Positions 53,757-62,490 of a stretch of 64,000 nt of DNA are shown here, piece by piece. The notes under the pieces are model-generated. The model did no database searches. It worked only from the letters and a program-made list of their open reading frames with translations, and was not told the origin of the DNA. The translations under genes and the position numbers were made by a program. This DNA comes from Streptomyces vinaceus (GTDB taxonomy: Bacteria > Actinomycetota > Actinomycetes > Streptomycetales > Streptomycetaceae): contig NZ_CP023692.1 in NCBI RefSeq assembly GCF_008704935.1, forward strand, positions 2,799,001 to 2,863,000, written 5' to 3'. Positions within the stretch are counted from its first letter, which is position 1. Every line of letters starts with the position of its first letter.

Positions 53757-54674
53757 TCAGTGTCTAGGTCCGGGGACGCCGGCGAAGGCCGGCGGTGTCG
53801 TCCGCTCCCCGCTCCCGGCCGGCGGCGGGGCGGCCAGGGGTGCGGCGCAGAAGCCGCAGCGGTCGCCGATCAGTTCGAGGCCGCACCAGTGGCACTCCTC
53901 ACGGCGGACGGAGGCGACCAGCTGGTAGAGCACGGACGGGTCCGGGATGGCGGCGGCGAACTCGACCAGCTTCGCCGTGGCCCACCACAGGGGCGAGTCG
54001 GCGGGGAGCGGGTTCTCCATCACGCCCTGGACCCGCCAGGCGGGGGCGAGTTCGGCCGCGACCCAGTCGGAGGAGAGCTGGCCGCGCGCGAAGGTCAGGT
54101 GGGTGGCGTACGCCGGGCCCGGCGGCAGCGCGGAACCCCCGGCGTGCGCGCCGCCCCCGCCGGAGCCGGTCAGCCTGGCCAGGTACGGGGTCGGGTGGGC
54201 CAGTACGGCGAACTGCGCGCCCGGCGACCAGGAGCGGGCGTGCGCCTTGAGGCCGACCGGGACCCGGTCCAGTTTGGCGACCGAGCCCAGCAGGGCCCCG
54301 GCGTGGATGTAGTGGGACAGCAACCGGGCGGCGGAGGCGATGACCCCGGGGCTGAAGTCGCAGACGCTGAGCTGGCGCAGCTGACGTACCAGCAGGGCCG
54401 TGGCCAGCGGCGGCAGGTCGATGTCGAGGAGGGCGATCCGGTCGGTCTCCAGGATGGCGCGCACGGTGTGCAGCCGCTGGACGGTGGCGGTCGGCAGCCA
54501 GGGCGGCACGAGGGCCACGAGGTGGCCGTGGCGCTCCAGCAGGGCGCTCGTCTCGGCGAGGGCGCCCGCGAGGTCGAGCTGTCCGGGCGGGTGCAGGACG
54601 ACGGCCGGCGGTGTGTGCCGGTCGGGGGCCGGCAGCACCAGATCGGCGCTGGTGACGGCAATGGCGGTCGGCAC
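53757..54674 (-). CDS. Protein of unknown function with C-terminal zinc ribbon, first gene of the Tad operon
   Basis: The 305-residue protein starts at GTG 54674, behind AGGGGGA. It has no signal peptide or TM. The first 180 residues look like an alpha/beta fold (LVALVPPWLPTATVQRLHTVRAILETDRIALLDIDLPPLATALLVRQLRQLS). A Gly/Ala-rich insertion follows, then a helical part. The C-terminus is a CxxC...CxxC ribbon (CHWCGLELIGDRCGFC). I recognise no family. It leads the Tad operon by 39 bp and is cotranscribed, so it may regulate or assemble the pilus machinery. Confidence 0.7.
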   Translation of the reverse strand: MPTAIAVTSADLVLPAPDRHTPPAVVLHPPGQLDLAGALAETSALLERHGHLVALVPPWLPTATVQRLHTVRAILETDRIALLDIDLPPLATALLVRQLRQLSVCDFSPGVIASAARLLSHYIHAGALLGSVAKLDRVPVGLKAHARSWSPGAQFAVLAHPTPYLARLTGSGGGGAHAGGSALPPGPAYATHLTFARGQLSSDWVAAELAPAWRVQGVMENPLPADSPLWWATAKLVEFAAAIPDPSVLYQLVASVRREECHWCGLELIGDRCGFCAAPLAAPPPAGSGERTTPPAFAGVPGPRH

Positions 54675-55057
54675 GCGAATCCCCCTGTTCACCCCGTACG
54701 CCCCATACGTCGGCGCCGCCGTCGCGTACGCGCACCCCTGCGCGACCGCAAACGATCGGCGCCCTTCCCCCCTTGCCCCAGCACCATATCCGCGTCGTCC
54801 CTGGCAGGGCAGGGCCTTGGGAATTCCCGTACCGGCGGCCCCGGTCACAGGTGGCGGGAAACCCGGACATCCGGGATCGGAGGGCCAATCAATTCAAGCC
54901 ACATTGCAAAGGGTCTTGACAGGGAGATTGGTCTGGACCAACTTGGGCCCCACGCCGCGACGTTCCCTCCGGGCCTCCCCCACCCACGGCCCCGGGTGCG
55001 TTCGTCCACCTGTTCCACCTCCCCCTTCACATCCCCTTCTCCCCCCACGGAGACCAC
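54675..55057. other. 383-bp divergent intergenic region between the Tad operon and the chitinase gene
   Basis: No gene is seen. It should hold the promoter of the whole Tad operon on the minus strand, for which I see no clear boxes, and the chitinase promoter with its DasR site at 54927-54943. Confidence 0.5.
54916..54943 (+). promoter_or_regulatory. Chitinase promoter with DasR (dre) operator
   Basis: TTGACA (54916-54921) is followed by ATTGGTCTGGACCAACT (54927-54943), containing a TTGGTC/GACCAA-type dyad that differs from the dre consensus core TGGTCTAGACCA at one base. It matches the repeat of Streptomyces chitinase promoters bound by the GlcNAc-responsive repressor DasR. The -10 box is not obvious. 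Confidence 0.8.
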
Positions 55058-56752
55058 GTGAACCGCATACGCTCGCTCGCCCTGCTGGGCGCCGCCACCC
55101 TGACCGCGGGCGGCCTGACCGCCCTCGCCGCCGGCACCGCGCAGGCCGCCGACGTCAACGTCGTCCGCAACGGAGGCTTCGAGTCCGGCCTTGCCAACTG
55201 GACCTGCACCTCGGGGAGCGGCTCCGTCGTCTCCTCGCCCGTCCACGGCGGGGCAGCCGCCCTCAAGGGCACTCCGGCGGGCCAGGACAGCGCGCAGTGC
55301 AGCCAGACCGTCACGGTCAAGCCGAACTCGACGTACACGCTCAGCGAGCAGGTGCAGGGCTCGTACGTCTACCTCGGCGTGACCGGGACCGGCACGCAGG
55401 ACGTGTCCACCTGGACCCCCGGCTCGGGCGGCGGCTGGCAGCAGCTCTCCACCACCTTCACCACGGGCCCGAACACCACCCAGGTCACCGTGTGGACGCA
55501 CGGCTGGTACGGGCAGCCGGCCTACGTCGTCGACGACTTCAGCGTCTTCGGCCCGGACGGGGGCGGCGGCACCGACCCCGGCCCGTCCGTCCCCGGCGCC
55601 CCGGGCGGGACCGCTGTTTCCGGCCAGAGCACGAACGGGCTCACCCTTTCGTGGAACGCGGTCAGCGGGGCGACCGGCTATTACGTCTATCAGGACGGCG
55701 TCCGCGTCAAGACCGTGACCGCGTCCCCCGCGCAGCTCACCGGGCTCGCCGCGGCCACCTCGTACTCCTTCCAGGTGAGCGCCTACAACGCGGCCGGCGA
55801 GGGCCCGAAGTCGGCGGCGGTGACCGGTACGACGACCGGCGGGGGCAACCCGGACCCGAACCCCTCGGTGCCCAGGCACGCGCTGACGGGCTACTGGCAG
55901 AACTTCAACAACGGCGCGACCGTCCAGAAGATCTCCGACGTCCCGTCCCAGTACGACATCATCGCGGTCTCCTTCGCCGACGCCACGGCCACGCCCGGCG
56001 CCATCACCTTCAACCTGGACTCGGCGGGCCTCGGCGGCTACACCGTCGCGCAGTTCAAGGCCGACGTCGCCGCGAAGAAGGCGGCCGGCAAGTCCGTCAT
56101 CCTCTCCGTCGGCGGCGAGAAGGGCACCATCTCGGTGAACGACTCGGCCTCCGCGAACAACCTGGCGAACTCGGCGTACGCCCTGATGCAGGAGTACGGC
56201 TTCAGCGGGATCGACATCGACCTGGAGAACGGCCTCAACCCGACCTACATGACGCAGGCGCTGCGCTCCCTGTCCGCCAAGGCGGGCTCCTCGCTCGTCA
56301 TCACGATGGCCCCGCAGACCATCGACATGCAGTCGACGGGGGGCGGCTACTTCAAGACGGCCCTGAACATCAAGGACATCCTGACCGTCGTCAACATGCA
56401 GTACTACAACAGCGGCTCGATGCTCGGCTGCGACGGCAAGGTCTACTCGCAGGGCTCGGTGGACTTCCTCACCGCACTGGCCTGCATCCAGCTGGAGGGC
56501 GGGCTCGACCCCTCGCAGGTGGGCATCGGCGTACCGGCCTCGCCGAGCGGCGCGGGCAGCGGGTACGTCTCCCCGACCATCGTGAACAACGCGCTGGACT
56601 GCCTGGCCAGGGGCACGAACTGCGGGTCCTTCAAGCCGTCGAAGACCTACCCGGGGCTGCGCGGCGCGATGACCTGGTCGACCAACTGGGACGCCAAGGC
56701 GGGTGGCGCTTGGTCCAACTCGGTGGGTCCGAAGGTTCACGCCCTGCCCTAG
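55058..56752 (+). CDS. Secreted GH18 chitinase with carbohydrate-binding and FnIII domains
   Basis: The 564-residue enzyme starts at GTG 55058. The order is signal peptide (to about residue 30, AQAAD), an N-terminal carbohydrate-binding beta-sandwich (NVVRNGGFESGLANWTC...; about 31-165), a Gly-rich linker, an FnIII domain (about 180-265: PGAPGGTAVSGQSTNGLTLSWNAVSGATGYYVYQDG) and the GH18 barrel (about 275-564). The catalytic DxDxE motif is SGIDIDLENG, acid about E390. It hydrolyses chitin. The dre site upstream indicates DasR control by N-acetylglucosamine. Confidence 0.92.
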   Translation: MNRIRSLALLGAATLTAGGLTALAAGTAQAADVNVVRNGGFESGLANWTCTSGSGSVVSSPVHGGAAALKGTPAGQDSAQCSQTVTVKPNSTYTLSEQVQGSYVYLGVTGTGTQDVSTWTPGSGGGWQQLSTTFTTGPNTTQVTVWTHGWYGQPAYVVDDFSVFGPDGGGGTDPGPSVPGAPGGTAVSGQSTNGLTLSWNAVSGATGYYVYQDGVRVKTVTASPAQLTGLAAATSYSFQVSAYNAAGEGPKSAAVTGTTTGGGNPDPNPSVPRHALTGYWQNFNNGATVQKISDVPSQYDIIAVSFADATATPGAITFNLDSAGLGGYTVAQFKADVAAKKAAGKSVILSVGGEKGTISVNDSASANNLANSAYALMQEYGFSGIDIDLENGLNPTYMTQALRSLSAKAGSSLVITMAPQTIDMQSTGGGYFKTALNIKDILTVVNMQYYNSGSMLGCDGKVYSQGSVDFLTALACIQLEGGLDPSQVGIGVPASPSGAGSGYVSPTIVNNALDCLARGTNCGSFKPSKTYPGLRGAMTWSTNWDAKAGGAWSNSVGPKVHALP

Positions 56753-56876
56753 GCGGTACGTGTGGGGGTGGCCGTCCCGGAAATGTGGCCGGTTTGCAGT
56801 TCTTGACCGGGACATGCCATAAGAGCACGCTGTGCGCGTCCGCACGGCTACCCCACACTCCCACCCAGGAGAACGC

Positions 56877-58214
56877 ATGCGGCTCCACACACGACGCAGG
56901 GCCGCCGTCACGGCGGCCCTGCTCGCTCTCGCGCTCGGCGCGCCCGCCTACGGCATGAGCGCGACGGCGGCACCGCCCCCCACCCCCTCGACGGCCACCC
57001 AGGACGAGGCGATCGCCCAGTACGAGGTCAAGGGCCCGGCCACGGCGGCCGAACGAACGGCCCTGCTCCGTACGGGCGTCTCGATCGACGAGGTCGACGC
57101 CCGCTCGGTCGTCGTCAGCGCCGACCCCATGCAGGCCAAGGAGCTGCGGGCGCTGGGCTACAAGCTGACCGCGCTGCCCGGGCCCCCCGACCGCTCCGAG
57201 CGGGGGGTCGCGGCGACCCCGATGGACTTCCCGTCCAAGGACTCGATGTACCACAACTACGCCGAGGCCAACGCGGAGATCGACCAGCGCATCGCGCAGT
57301 ACCCCTCGATCATGAGCAAGAAGGTGATCGGGAAGTCGTACCAGGGCCGGGACATCGTCGCCATCAAGATCAGTGACAACGTCGCGACCGACGAGAACGA
57401 GCCCGAGGTGCTCTTCACGCACCACCAGCACGCCCGCGAGCACCTGACCGTCGAGATGGCGCTCTACCTGCTCAAGGAGTTCGGCTCCAAGTACGGCACC
57501 GACTCGCGGATCACCGACATGGTCAACGGCCGCGAGATCTGGATGGTGCCGGACCTCAACCCGGACGGCGGCGAGTACGACATCGCGACCGGCTCGTACC
57601 GCTCCTGGCGCAAGAACCGGCAGCCGAACGCCGGCTCCTCGTACGTCGGCACCGACCTGAACCGCAACTGGGACTACAAGTGGGGCTGCTGCGGCGGCTC
57701 CAGCAGCAGCAAGAGCTCCGAGACCTACCGCGGCGCGGCCGGCGAGTCGTCCCCCGAGGTGAAGGTGGTCGCGGACTTCGTGCGCAGCCGCGTGATCGGC
57801 GGCAAGCAGCAGATCACCGCCTCGATCGACTTCCACACGTACAGCCAGCTGGTGCTGTGGCCGTTCGGGTGGACGTACAACGACACGGCGCCGGGCCTGA
57901 CCGCGGACGACCTGGCCGTGTACAAGACCATCGGCACGAGCATGGCCCGCAGCAACGGCTACACGCCGGAGCAGTCGAGCGACCTGTACATCACGGACGG
58001 GACGATCGACGACTGGCTGTGGGGCAACCAGAAGATCTTCACGTACACCTTCGAGATGTACCCGTCCGAGTCGGGCAGCGGGGGCGGCTTCTACCCGCCC
58101 GACGAGGTGATCGAGCGCGAGACGTCGCGCAACCGCGACGCCGTGCTGCAGCTGCTGGAGAACGCGGACTGCATGTACCGCTCGATCGGCAAGCAGGCGC
58201 AGTACTGCACGTGA
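56877..58214 (+). CDS. Secreted zinc carboxypeptidase (M14)
   Basis: The 445-residue protein has an N-terminal signal peptide ([20 protein letters not shown]) and a propeptide-like region (about 50-125: [39 protein letters not shown]). The peptidase domain follows, with zinc ligands in [11 protein letters not shown] (HxxE), a second His in [16 protein letters not shown] and the catalytic Glu in YTFEMYPS. Two CC and C-terminal cysteine pairs suggest disulfides. ATG 56877 follows CAGGAGA. It resembles Streptomyces metallocarboxypeptidase T/B types, digesting peptides outside the cell. Confidence 0.9.
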   Translation: MRLHTRRRAAVTAALLALALGAPAYGMSATAAPPPTPSTATQDEAIAQYEVKGPATAAERTALLRTGVSIDEVDARSVVVSADPMQAKELRALGYKLTALPGPPDRSERGVAATPMDFPSKDSMYHNYAEANAEIDQRIAQYPSIMSKKVIGKSYQGRDIVAIKISDNVATDENEPEVLFTHHQHAREHLTVEMALYLLKEFGSKYGTDSRITDMVNGREIWMVPDLNPDGGEYDIATGSYRSWRKNRQPNAGSSYVGTDLNRNWDYKWGCCGGSSSSKSSETYRGAAGESSPEVKVVADFVRSRVIGGKQQITASIDFHTYSQLVLWPFGWTYNDTAPGLTADDLAVYKTIGTSMARSNGYTPEQSSDLYITDGTIDDWLWGNQKIFTYTFEMYPSESGSGGGFYPPDEVIERETSRNRDAVLQLLENADCMYRSIGKQAQYCT

Positions 58215-58228
58215 TCCGGGACCGGATC

Positions 58229-58257
58229 GGGGCGCCCCACCGCCAGGGGGGCGCCCC
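58229..58257. terminator. Bidirectional terminator hairpin
   Basis: GGGGCGCCCC (58229-58238) pairs with the same palindromic 10-mer at 58248-58257. It lies between the carboxypeptidase gene and the converging RidA gene. Confidence 0.75.
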
Positions 58258-58274
58258 TCGCCGTGCCTACGGCC

Positions 58275-58685
58275 TCATCCGAGGACGGCGAGGGCGTCGA
58301 TCTCGATGAGCAGGCCGGCGGGCAGGCCCACGTAGACCGTGGTGCGGGCGGCCGGGGCCTCCTTCAGGCCCTGCTGCTCGAAGTAGGCGTTGTAGAGCTC
58401 GTTCATCTCGGCGAAGTGACCGGTGTCGGTCAGGTAGACGCGGATCATCATCACGTCGTCCCAGCCCGCGCCGCCGGCCTCCAGTACGGAGCGGACGTTC
58501 TCCAGCGTCTGGAGGGTCTGCTCGCGCAGGGTCGGGCCGGCGGGCGTGGGCGCCTGGCCGTCCACGTGCGGGAGGAAGCCGACCTGGCCGGCGACCTGGA
58601 GGATGTTCCCCTTGCGCACGCCGTGCGAGAAGCGGGCCGGCGGGGTGGTGTGGGTCTCGGGGGTGATGGCGGTCTTCTCGGTCAC
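58275..58685 (-). CDS. RidA-family enamine/imine deaminase
   Basis: The 136-residue YjgF/RidA protein hydrolyses reactive enamine and imine intermediates released by PLP-dependent dehydratases. Visible features: FSHGVRKGNILQVAGQVGFLP, QTLQTLENVRSVLEAGGAGWDDVMMIRVYLTDTGHFAEMNELYNAYF and the substrate-binding Arg/Glu end ARTTVYVGLPAGLLIEIDALAVLG. The GTG at 58685 overlaps the IclR stop (GTGA). Its partner is probably the PLP enzyme encoded divergently at 59601. Confidence 0.9.
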   Translation of the reverse strand: MTEKTAITPETHTTPPARFSHGVRKGNILQVAGQVGFLPHVDGQAPTPAGPTLREQTLQTLENVRSVLEAGGAGWDDVMMIRVYLTDTGHFAEMNELYNAYFEQQGLKEAPAARTTVYVGLPAGLLIEIDALAVLG

Positions 58686-59458
58686 GGGGTGTCCTCGTCG
58701 TGGTGTGGGGCGTGCGGGGAGCCGGAGTACTCCCGGCTGATGGTGTCTGCGGTGCGCCGGACCAGGGGGAGCAGTTCGAGCAGTTCCCCGGCGGTGACGA
58801 CGACGCTGGGCGCCGAGACGGACAGGGCCGCGACGGCCCGCCCGTCCGGCCCGCGCACGGGCGCGCCGAGGCAGTTGACCGACTCCTCGTGGCCGCCGAG
58901 GTCAGTGGCCCAGCCCTGTTCCCGTACGAGGGACAGCTCGCGCAGGAAGGCCTCCGCGTCGGGGGTGGAGCGGGCGGTGTGGCGGGGGTATTCGATGCGC
59001 TCGGCGAGGGCCCGCCGCTCGGCTTCGGGGAGGTCGGCGAGCAGCAGTTTGGCGACGGCGGCGACGGTGAGGGGGACGGGCCGGCCGATGCGGGAGTACA
59101 TGCGGACGGGGTAGCGGCTCTCCACCTTGTCGATGTAGACGACCTCGTCGTCCTGGTGGAGGGCCAGGTGCACGGTGTGGCCGGTGAGGCGGTTGAGCTC
59201 GACCAGGTGGGGGTGGGCGACGGCGCGGACGTCGAGGTTCTCCACGGCCTCGGCGGCGAGCGCGATGAGCTGGGCGCCCAGGCGGTACCGGCCGTCGTTC
59301 TGCTGGCGGTAGACGAAGCCGTGCTCGTGCAGGGTGCGCAGGAGCCGCAGGGCGGTGCTCTTGTGGACGCCGAGCTCCTCGGCGACCTCGCCGAGCCCCG
59401 CCGGACCCCGCGCGAGCAGCGGCAGGATCCGCAGCGCCCGCTCCACCGACTGGCTCAC
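58682..59458 (-). CDS. IclR-family transcriptional regulator
   Basis: The 258-residue regulator has an N-terminal winged HTH (QSVERALRILPLLARGPAGLGEVAEELGVHKSTALRLLRTLHEHGFVYRQQNDGRYRLG) and a C-terminal IclR effector domain (YIDKVESRYPVRMYSRIGRPVPLTVAAVAKLLLADLPE, GWATDLGGHEESVNCLGAPVRGPDGRAVAALSVSAP). The GTG at 59458 follows GGAAGG, excluding a longer frame. It is coupled to RidA and divergent from the D-amino-acid genes, which it likely controls through the GCAAC repeats. Confidence 0.9.
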   Translation of the reverse strand: MSQSVERALRILPLLARGPAGLGEVAEELGVHKSTALRLLRTLHEHGFVYRQQNDGRYRLGAQLIALAAEAVENLDVRAVAHPHLVELNRLTGHTVHLALHQDDEVVYIDKVESRYPVRMYSRIGRPVPLTVAAVAKLLLADLPEAERRALAERIEYPRHTARSTPDAEAFLRELSLVREQGWATDLGGHEESVNCLGAPVRGPDGRAVAALSVSAPSVVVTAGELLELLPLVRRTADTISREYSGSPHAPHHDEDTP

Positions 59459-59558
59459 GCCGTGCCCTTCCCTGCCGCCGTCGCCGTTCGGAACCCGTGC
59501 GCGTGGCCGCCCGTTGACCCCTCGTACGCAGGATGCTAGACAGCAAGCGGCACAACAC

Positions 59559-59584
59559 GCAACGGGCGTTGCAGAGCATGCAAC
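59559..59584. promoter_or_regulatory. Overlapping GCAAC/GTTGC palindromes in the IclR intergenic region
   Basis: GCAACGGGCGTTGC (59559-59572, perfect 6-bp arms) overlaps GTTGCA-N5-TGCAAC (59568-59584). The three alternating half-sites end 16 bp before ATG 59601, overlapping the start of the leader; IclR proteins often bind such TTGC/GCAA dyads. Confidence 0.7.
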
Positions 59585-59600
59585 GCGAGGAGGAATCCGC

Positions 59601-60881
59601 ATGGGCAGCGACGCAGTCCGACGGCTCGCCGACGAACCGCTCGACCACCGGTTCAAGGGGCTGCCGCCCGACGCCCAGCGGGCGGGCCTCACCGTCGGGC
59701 AGCTGGCCGCCGAGAAGCGGGACCTGTACGGCGGCGGGTTCACCACCCCCGTACTGACCCTCGACGCCGAGGCGCTGGAGCACAACCTCACCGCCCTCGG
59801 CGCGTACGCCGCCCGCCACGGCCTCGCCTTCGCGCCCCACGGCAAGACCTGCATGGCCCCGCAGCTCTTCGAGCGCCAGCTGGAGCACGGCGCCTGGGGC
59901 ATCACCGCCGCCGTCCCCCACCAGGCCCGCGTCTACCGCGCCTTCGGGATCCGGCGGATCTTCCTCGCCAACGAGCTCGTCGACCCGGCGGCGCTGCGCT
60001 GGGTGGCCGCCGAGCTCGCCGCCGACCCCGGCTTCCGTTTCGTCTGCTACGTGGACTCGGTGCGCGGGGTCCAGCTGATGGACCGGGCCCTGCGAGGGCA
60101 GCCCCAGGTCGTCGACGTCGTCGTCGAACTCGGGGCCGGCGAGGGCGCCCGCACCGGCGCGCGCACCGACGAGGACTGCCGGGCCGTCGCCGACGCCGTG
60201 GCCGGGGCTGCGACCCTGCGCCTGGTCGGCATCGCCGGGTACGAGGCCGAGGTCCCCGGCGCCGACCCGGAGTCCGTACACGCGTACCTGCGCCGGATGA
60301 CCGCGCTCGCCGTCGAGTTCGACCGGGCCGGGCGGTTCGCCGCCGATCTCGACGAGATCGTCGTCAGCGCCGGCGGCTCCGCCTGGTTCGACGCCGTCGC
60401 CGACGTGTTCGCCGAGCTCCCGGAGCTCTCCCGGCCCGTGCTCAAGCTGCTGCGCTCGGGGGCGTACGTCTCCCACGACCACGGCTGGTACACCCGCCTC
60501 ACCCCCTTCAACCGGGTCCCGGAGGAGGGCGGTCTGCGCCCCGCCTTCCGGCTCTGGACGCAGGTCGTCTCCCGCCCCTCCCCCACGCAGGCCTTCGTCA
60601 ACGCCGGCAAGCGCGACATCGCCTACGACCTCGGCCTGCCCGAGGCCGAGCTGGTGCGCGACGCGCTGACCGGCGAGGAGCGCCCGGCCACCGGGGTCCG
60701 CGTGGTCAAGCTGTCCGACCAGCACGCCTGGCTGGAGACCGACTCCGAACAGGACGTACAGGTCGGGGACTGGGTGGCGCTCGGGATGTCCCACCCGTGC
60801 ACGATCTTCGAGAAGTGGCCGCTGATCCCGGTCGTCGAGGCCGACGGCACGGTCACCGACTACGTCCGCACCTTCTTCTAG
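59601..60881 (+). CDS. PLP-dependent amino acid deaminase (D-serine dehydratase/D-threonine aldolase-like)
   Basis: The 426-residue enzyme has an alanine-racemase-type N-terminal barrel with the PLP lysine in FAPHGKTCMAP (about K82) and a C-terminal D-serine-dehydratase-like domain. That domain carries the metal-binding HxC (GMSHPCTIFEKW). It should deaminate D-serine or a related D-amino acid via an enamine, which RidA would clear. ATG 59601 follows GAGGAGGA. The D-aminoacylase gene follows after 13 bp. Confidence 0.88.
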   Translation: MGSDAVRRLADEPLDHRFKGLPPDAQRAGLTVGQLAAEKRDLYGGGFTTPVLTLDAEALEHNLTALGAYAARHGLAFAPHGKTCMAPQLFERQLEHGAWGITAAVPHQARVYRAFGIRRIFLANELVDPAALRWVAAELAADPGFRFVCYVDSVRGVQLMDRALRGQPQVVDVVVELGAGEGARTGARTDEDCRAVADAVAGAATLRLVGIAGYEAEVPGADPESVHAYLRRMTALAVEFDRAGRFAADLDEIVVSAGGSAWFDAVADVFAELPELSRPVLKLLRSGAYVSHDHGWYTRLTPFNRVPEEGGLRPAFRLWTQVVSRPSPTQAFVNAGKRDIAYDLGLPEAELVRDALTGEERPATGVRVVKLSDQHAWLETDSEQDVQVGDWVALGMSHPCTIFEKWPLIPVVEADGTVTDYVRTFF

Positions 60882-60894
60882 CCGAGCCGGGCAG

Positions 60895-62466
60895 GTGGAC
60901 CTGGTCATCCGCGGGGCCCGCGTCGTCGACGGCACGGGCGGGCCCTCGTACACCGCCGACGTGGGCGTCCACGAGGGCCGCATCGCCGAGATCGGCCGGA
61001 TCCGCTCCGGCGGCCGGCACACCGTCGACGCGTACGGGCTCGCCCTGGCCCCCGGCTTCGTCGACATGCACGCCCACAGCGACCTCGCCCTGCTCCGCGA
61101 TCCGGACCACAGCGCCAAGGCGGCGCAGGGGGTGACCCTCGAAGTCCTCGGCCAGGACGGGCTCTCGTACGCGCCGGTCGACGACCGGACGCTCGCCGAG
61201 GTGCGGGCGGCCGTCACCGGCTGGAACGGCACGGGCGAGGACATCGACTTCGACTGGCGCGACGTGGGCGGGTACCTGGACCGGCTCGACCGCACCGGCA
61301 TCGCCGTCAACGCCGCGTACCTCGTCCCGCAAGGCACCGTCCGCGCGTACGCCCTCGGCTGGGAGGACCGCCCCGCCACCCCCGCCGAGCTCGACCGGAT
61401 GCGGACGCTGGTCGCCGAGGGCCTCGCCCAGGGCGCGGTCGGCATGTCGTCCGGGCTCACCTACACCCCCGGCATGTACGCGTCCGGCGCCGAACTGACC
61501 GGGCTGTGCCGGGTGGTGGGCTCGTACGGGGGCTACTACTGCCCGCACCACCGCTCGTACGGGCGCGGCGCCCTGGCCGCCTACGCCGAGATGGTCGCCC
61601 TGGCCCGGGAGGCCGGCTGCGCGCTGCACCTCGCGCACGCCACCATGAACTTCGCGGAGAACGAGGGCCGGGCGGACGAGCTGCTGGCCCTCCTCGACGA
61701 GGCCCTCGCCGCCGGGGCCGACATCAGCCTCGACTCCTACCCGTACACCCCCGGCTGCACCACCCTCGTGGCGCTGCTGCCGAGTTGGGCCAACGAGGGC
61801 GGTCCGCGGGCCGTGCTGGCCCGGCTGCGCGACGACGCCGAGTCGGAGCGGATCCGGCACGCGCTGGAGGTGACCGGGGCGGACGGCTGCCACGGCGTCC
61901 CCGTCGACTGGTCGACGATCGAGATCGGGGGAACGGCGGACCCGGCGCACGGGGCGTACGTGGGCACGCGGTTGCGGGACTGGGAGAGCGCGCGGCGGCT
62001 GCTGCTGGCGGACCGGCTGGGACCCACGGTCCTCCAGCACGTCGGCCACGAGGAGAACGTCCGGGCGATCATGCGCCACCGGGTGCACACCGGCGGCTCC
62101 GACGGGATCCTCCAGGGCGCGAAACCGCATCCGCGGGCGTACGGGACCTTCCCGCACTACCTCGGCCACTACGTGCGCGAGCTCGGCGTGCTCTCGCTGG
62201 AGGAGTGCGTGGCCCATCTGGCGGGCCGCCCGGCGGCCCGACTGCGGCTGGCGGAGCGGGGGTTGGTGCGGGCCGGGTACCGGGCCGACCTCGTGCTGTT
62301 CGATCCGGACACGGTGGCGGCCGGGGCGACGTACGAGAACCCCCGCGTGCTGCCGAGCGGCATTCCGCACGTGCTGATCGACGGCCGGTTCGTGATGCGG
62401 GACGGGCGCAGGACGGAGGTCCTGGCGGGGCGGTCGGTCCGCAGGACTCCGTACCGGGGCCGTTGA
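60895..62466 (+). CDS. N-acyl-D-amino-acid deacylase (D-aminoacylase, amidohydrolase superfamily)
   Basis: The 523-residue zinc amidohydrolase releases D-amino acids from N-acyl derivatives. It has GFVDMHAHSDLALL (metal HxH, H59/H61), the ligand region LEVLGQDGLSYAPVD, CALHLAHATMNF, VLQHVGHEENVRAIM and GGSDGILQGAKPHPRAYGTFPHYLGHYVRE with the catalytic Asp. The GTG at 60895 has a GGGCAGG-like site overlapping it. It works upstream of the deaminase: free D-amino acid made here is the substrate of the preceding gene product. Confidence 0.9.
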   Translation: MDLVIRGARVVDGTGGPSYTADVGVHEGRIAEIGRIRSGGRHTVDAYGLALAPGFVDMHAHSDLALLRDPDHSAKAAQGVTLEVLGQDGLSYAPVDDRTLAEVRAAVTGWNGTGEDIDFDWRDVGGYLDRLDRTGIAVNAAYLVPQGTVRAYALGWEDRPATPAELDRMRTLVAEGLAQGAVGMSSGLTYTPGMYASGAELTGLCRVVGSYGGYYCPHHRSYGRGALAAYAEMVALAREAGCALHLAHATMNFAENEGRADELLALLDEALAAGADISLDSYPYTPGCTTLVALLPSWANEGGPRAVLARLRDDAESERIRHALEVTGADGCHGVPVDWSTIEIGGTADPAHGAYVGTRLRDWESARRLLLADRLGPTVLQHVGHEENVRAIMRHRVHTGGSDGILQGAKPHPRAYGTFPHYLGHYVRELGVLSLEECVAHLAGRPAARLRLAERGLVRAGYRADLVLFDPDTVAAGATYENPRVLPSGIPHVLIDGRFVMRDGRRTEVLAGRSVRRTPYRGR

Positions 62467-62490
62467 CGGCTTCCGCCTACGATGGGCGGC

